Source: CAZAOY01 sp964486925
GTDB taxonomy: Bacteria; Bacillota; Clostridia; Oscillospirales; Ruminococcaceae
Assembly (NCBI GenBank): GCA_964486925.1
Contig: CAZAOY010000030.1
Span: 1 to 32,234, forward strand
Length of the DNA: 32,234 nt
Reading direction: 5' to 3'
The position numbers were made by a program, and so were the translations under genes. Below the pieces are notes generated by a model. It was not told the origin of the DNA, ran no database searches, and was given only the letters and a program-made list of their open reading frames with translations. Below are positions 31,087 to 32,234 of this stretch, in pieces (the stretch's first letter is position 1; each line of letters opens with the position of its first letter).

Positions 31087-32234
31087 ATGAAGAAAAGCAT
31101 TTTAAGCGTGGCTTTAGTAGCTGCTATGGTTGCATCTGCTGTGCCAATCCCAGCAATCTCTGTATCTGCAGAAGCTGTAAAACCAACCGCATCGGTAGCA
31201 TACAAAGCACAAAAAGGTATTGTTACTGCTGCATCAAAGCTCTTTCCAACGGATAGCAACACTAAGAGCATTACATTAAAGAAGGGGACTGATGTTAAAC
31301 CTACAGCAAAGCTCACAGGAGCAAACTACTCAGCTGTGCTATCTACAATATTTGGTTTTAATATCTCTGCTAATGTACTAGGATCAGGCAAAGCGGTGAC
31401 ACAAGCGGAGGTGTTTGCGGCACTTCAAAGCCAGTATCAATCTAAGCTTACTGAAAAGGACTTAGCAAAGATTATAGGCAAAGACTATAATCCTACAGCT
31501 ACTATAACTGTAGCGGACTTCTTTAAGGTGGTAGATAACCTAACAGGAACAATTATTACTGAAAAAGGAACGTACACAAATGTTGGTAATGGTAACGTTA
31601 CCATCGTTGCAAAGAATGTTGTCATCAAGAATGCTACTATTAAACAAAACGTTATCATAGCTGACGCTGTAGGTAGTGGTAGTGTTACCATTACTAATAG
31701 CACTGTTGCTAAACGTGTTGTTGTTCGTGGTGGTGGTGAAGGTAGCAACGCTATCAAAGTTACAGGTACATCTAAGGTAGGTGAAGCGGTTCTAGCTAAA
31801 GCTAGCGGTGCAGTTGAGATATCCGCTACAGGCGAACAGATTAGTGCTATCTCTGTTAACGCTGGTAAGTCTGAAGTTATTATTGATGCTTCTGCAAAGA
31901 CTCTAACAGTTAATGCGACTGTACCGGTTACTGTAAATTCTGATATCACAAAACTAAACATAAACAAGGCTAGCTCTAAGGTAACGACTTCAGCAGATAG
32001 CAGTATTGGAACGCTAAACATTAACAAGGCTGCTACAAAGACCGACCTAGAGATCAGTGGTACAGTTAAGACTGTTACTGTTGCGGCTACAAATGCTGTA
32101 GTAAATACCGATAACGCAAAGATTTCGAGCGTTGTGGTATTTGAGTCTGCTAAAGATACTACAGTAAACGTTAGCAAGAACTCATCTATAGCAGAGGTTG
32201 ACTCTAGAAGTACCGGTAACACTGTTAAGGGTGA
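31087..32234 (+). CDS. Secreted beta-helix-like repeat protein, 3' end beyond the window
   Basis: 382 codons are open to the window edge without a stop. A signal peptide (MKKSILSVALVAAMVASAVP...SAEA, about 30 residues) leads into an N-terminal domain of about 125 residues. From about residue 155 come short valine/threonine/asparagine-rich strands (GNVTIVAKNVVIKNATI, RVVVRGGGEGSNAIKVTG, TLNINKAATK) repeating at intervals of roughly 20-25 residues, as in right-handed beta-helix surface proteins of Clostridia. AAAGGGG precedes the ATG. The function, possibly surface layer, adhesion or polysaccharide binding, is unknown. It has a strong, probably regulated promoter. Confidence 0.85.
   Translation, partial: MKKSILSVALVAAMVASAVPIPAISVSAEAVKPTASVAYKAQKGIVTAASKLFPTDSNTKSITLKKGTDVKPTAKLTGANYSAVLSTIFGFNISANVLGSGKAVTQAEVFAALQSQYQSKLTEKDLAKIIGKDYNPTATITVADFFKVVDNLTGTIITEKGTYTNVGNGNVTIVAKNVVIKNATIKQNVIIADAVGSGSVTITNSTVAKRVVVRGGGEGSNAIKVTGTSKVGEAVLAKASGAVEISATGEQISAISVNAGKSEVIIDASAKTLTVNATVPVTVNSDITKLNINKASSKVTTSADSSIGTLNINKAATKTDLEISGTVKTVTVAATNAVVNTDNAKISSVVVFESAKDTTVNVSKNSSIAEVDSRSTGNTVKG

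Noticed and set aside
31485..32222. 245-codon minus-strand reading frame at the right edge
   Set aside because: It is antisense to the signal-peptide-bearing secreted protein gene, arises from its biased codon use, and has no ribosome binding site.

Overview
The window looks like a chromosomal segment of an anaerobic, low-to-moderate GC Bacillota, probably a gut Clostridia lineage. The reasons are Firmicutes-style ribosome binding sites (AGGAGG), the ylxM-ffh-rpsP-khpA gene order, an oxygen-sensitive glycyl radical enzyme, a Lpl/Ytc-type sugar ABC transporter, and a type III toxin-antitoxin of the kind known from Coprococcus/Eubacterium. Two 100-N runs (6783-6882 and 27367-27466) show that it is a scaffolded draft or metagenome assembly. 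The first run is flanked by an exact 55-base duplication that looks like an unmerged contig overlap.

Layout. 1-2038: start of a gene leaving the left edge, with a promoter and a foldable leader; then, on the minus strand, an ECF sigma factor translationally coupled to a small protein with two chemoreceptor-tip-like segments and a CheW-like domain; then a collapsed IS5-type transposase. 2271-2451: initiator tRNA-fMet with its promoter and terminator. 2592-5893: flavin reductase/rubredoxin fusion, a 28-codon P-loop relic, then a GH109-like NAD-dependent glycosidase and an N-acetylhexosamine 1-kinase ending at a 21-bp terminator stem. These last two form a plausible GalNAc/GlcNAc salvage pair. 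5896-6575: a type III toxin-antitoxin module (CptN-like toxin, attenuating terminator, two repeats that can fold as pseudoknots, consensus promoter). 6885-10484: YitT membrane protein, GNAT, and a Zur-ZnuC-ZnuB-type metal uptake operon with a palindromic operator.

10642-21092 is a plus-strand catabolic region: two sugar-type ABC permeases, a lipoprotein binding protein, a glycyl radical enzyme activase, a glycyl radical enzyme with C389/E391 and G718, a nitrilase-superfamily hydrolase, and a membrane-bound AraC-type regulator with an extracellular sensor. Together they suggest uptake and anaerobic C-O, C-N or C-S cleavage of an unidentified, probably carbohydrate-like compound, controlled by the sensor-regulator.

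21117-23945 is the conserved ylxM-ffh-rpsP-khpA housekeeping block. 23966-29864 is a minus-strand run of small enzymes: two nucleotidyltransferases flanking a DUF89 phosphatase-like protein, a GNAT-HIT fusion, a lipoprotein, a cysteine hydrolase, a CPBP protease and a Nudix hydrolase. tRNA-Ala(GGC), an XRE regulator and the 5' part of a secreted beta-helix-like repeat protein follow. That last gene has a consensus promoter whose spacer is a perfect palindrome, and it runs off the right edge.

No searches were run. All family assignments come from reading motifs and from memory of the families.
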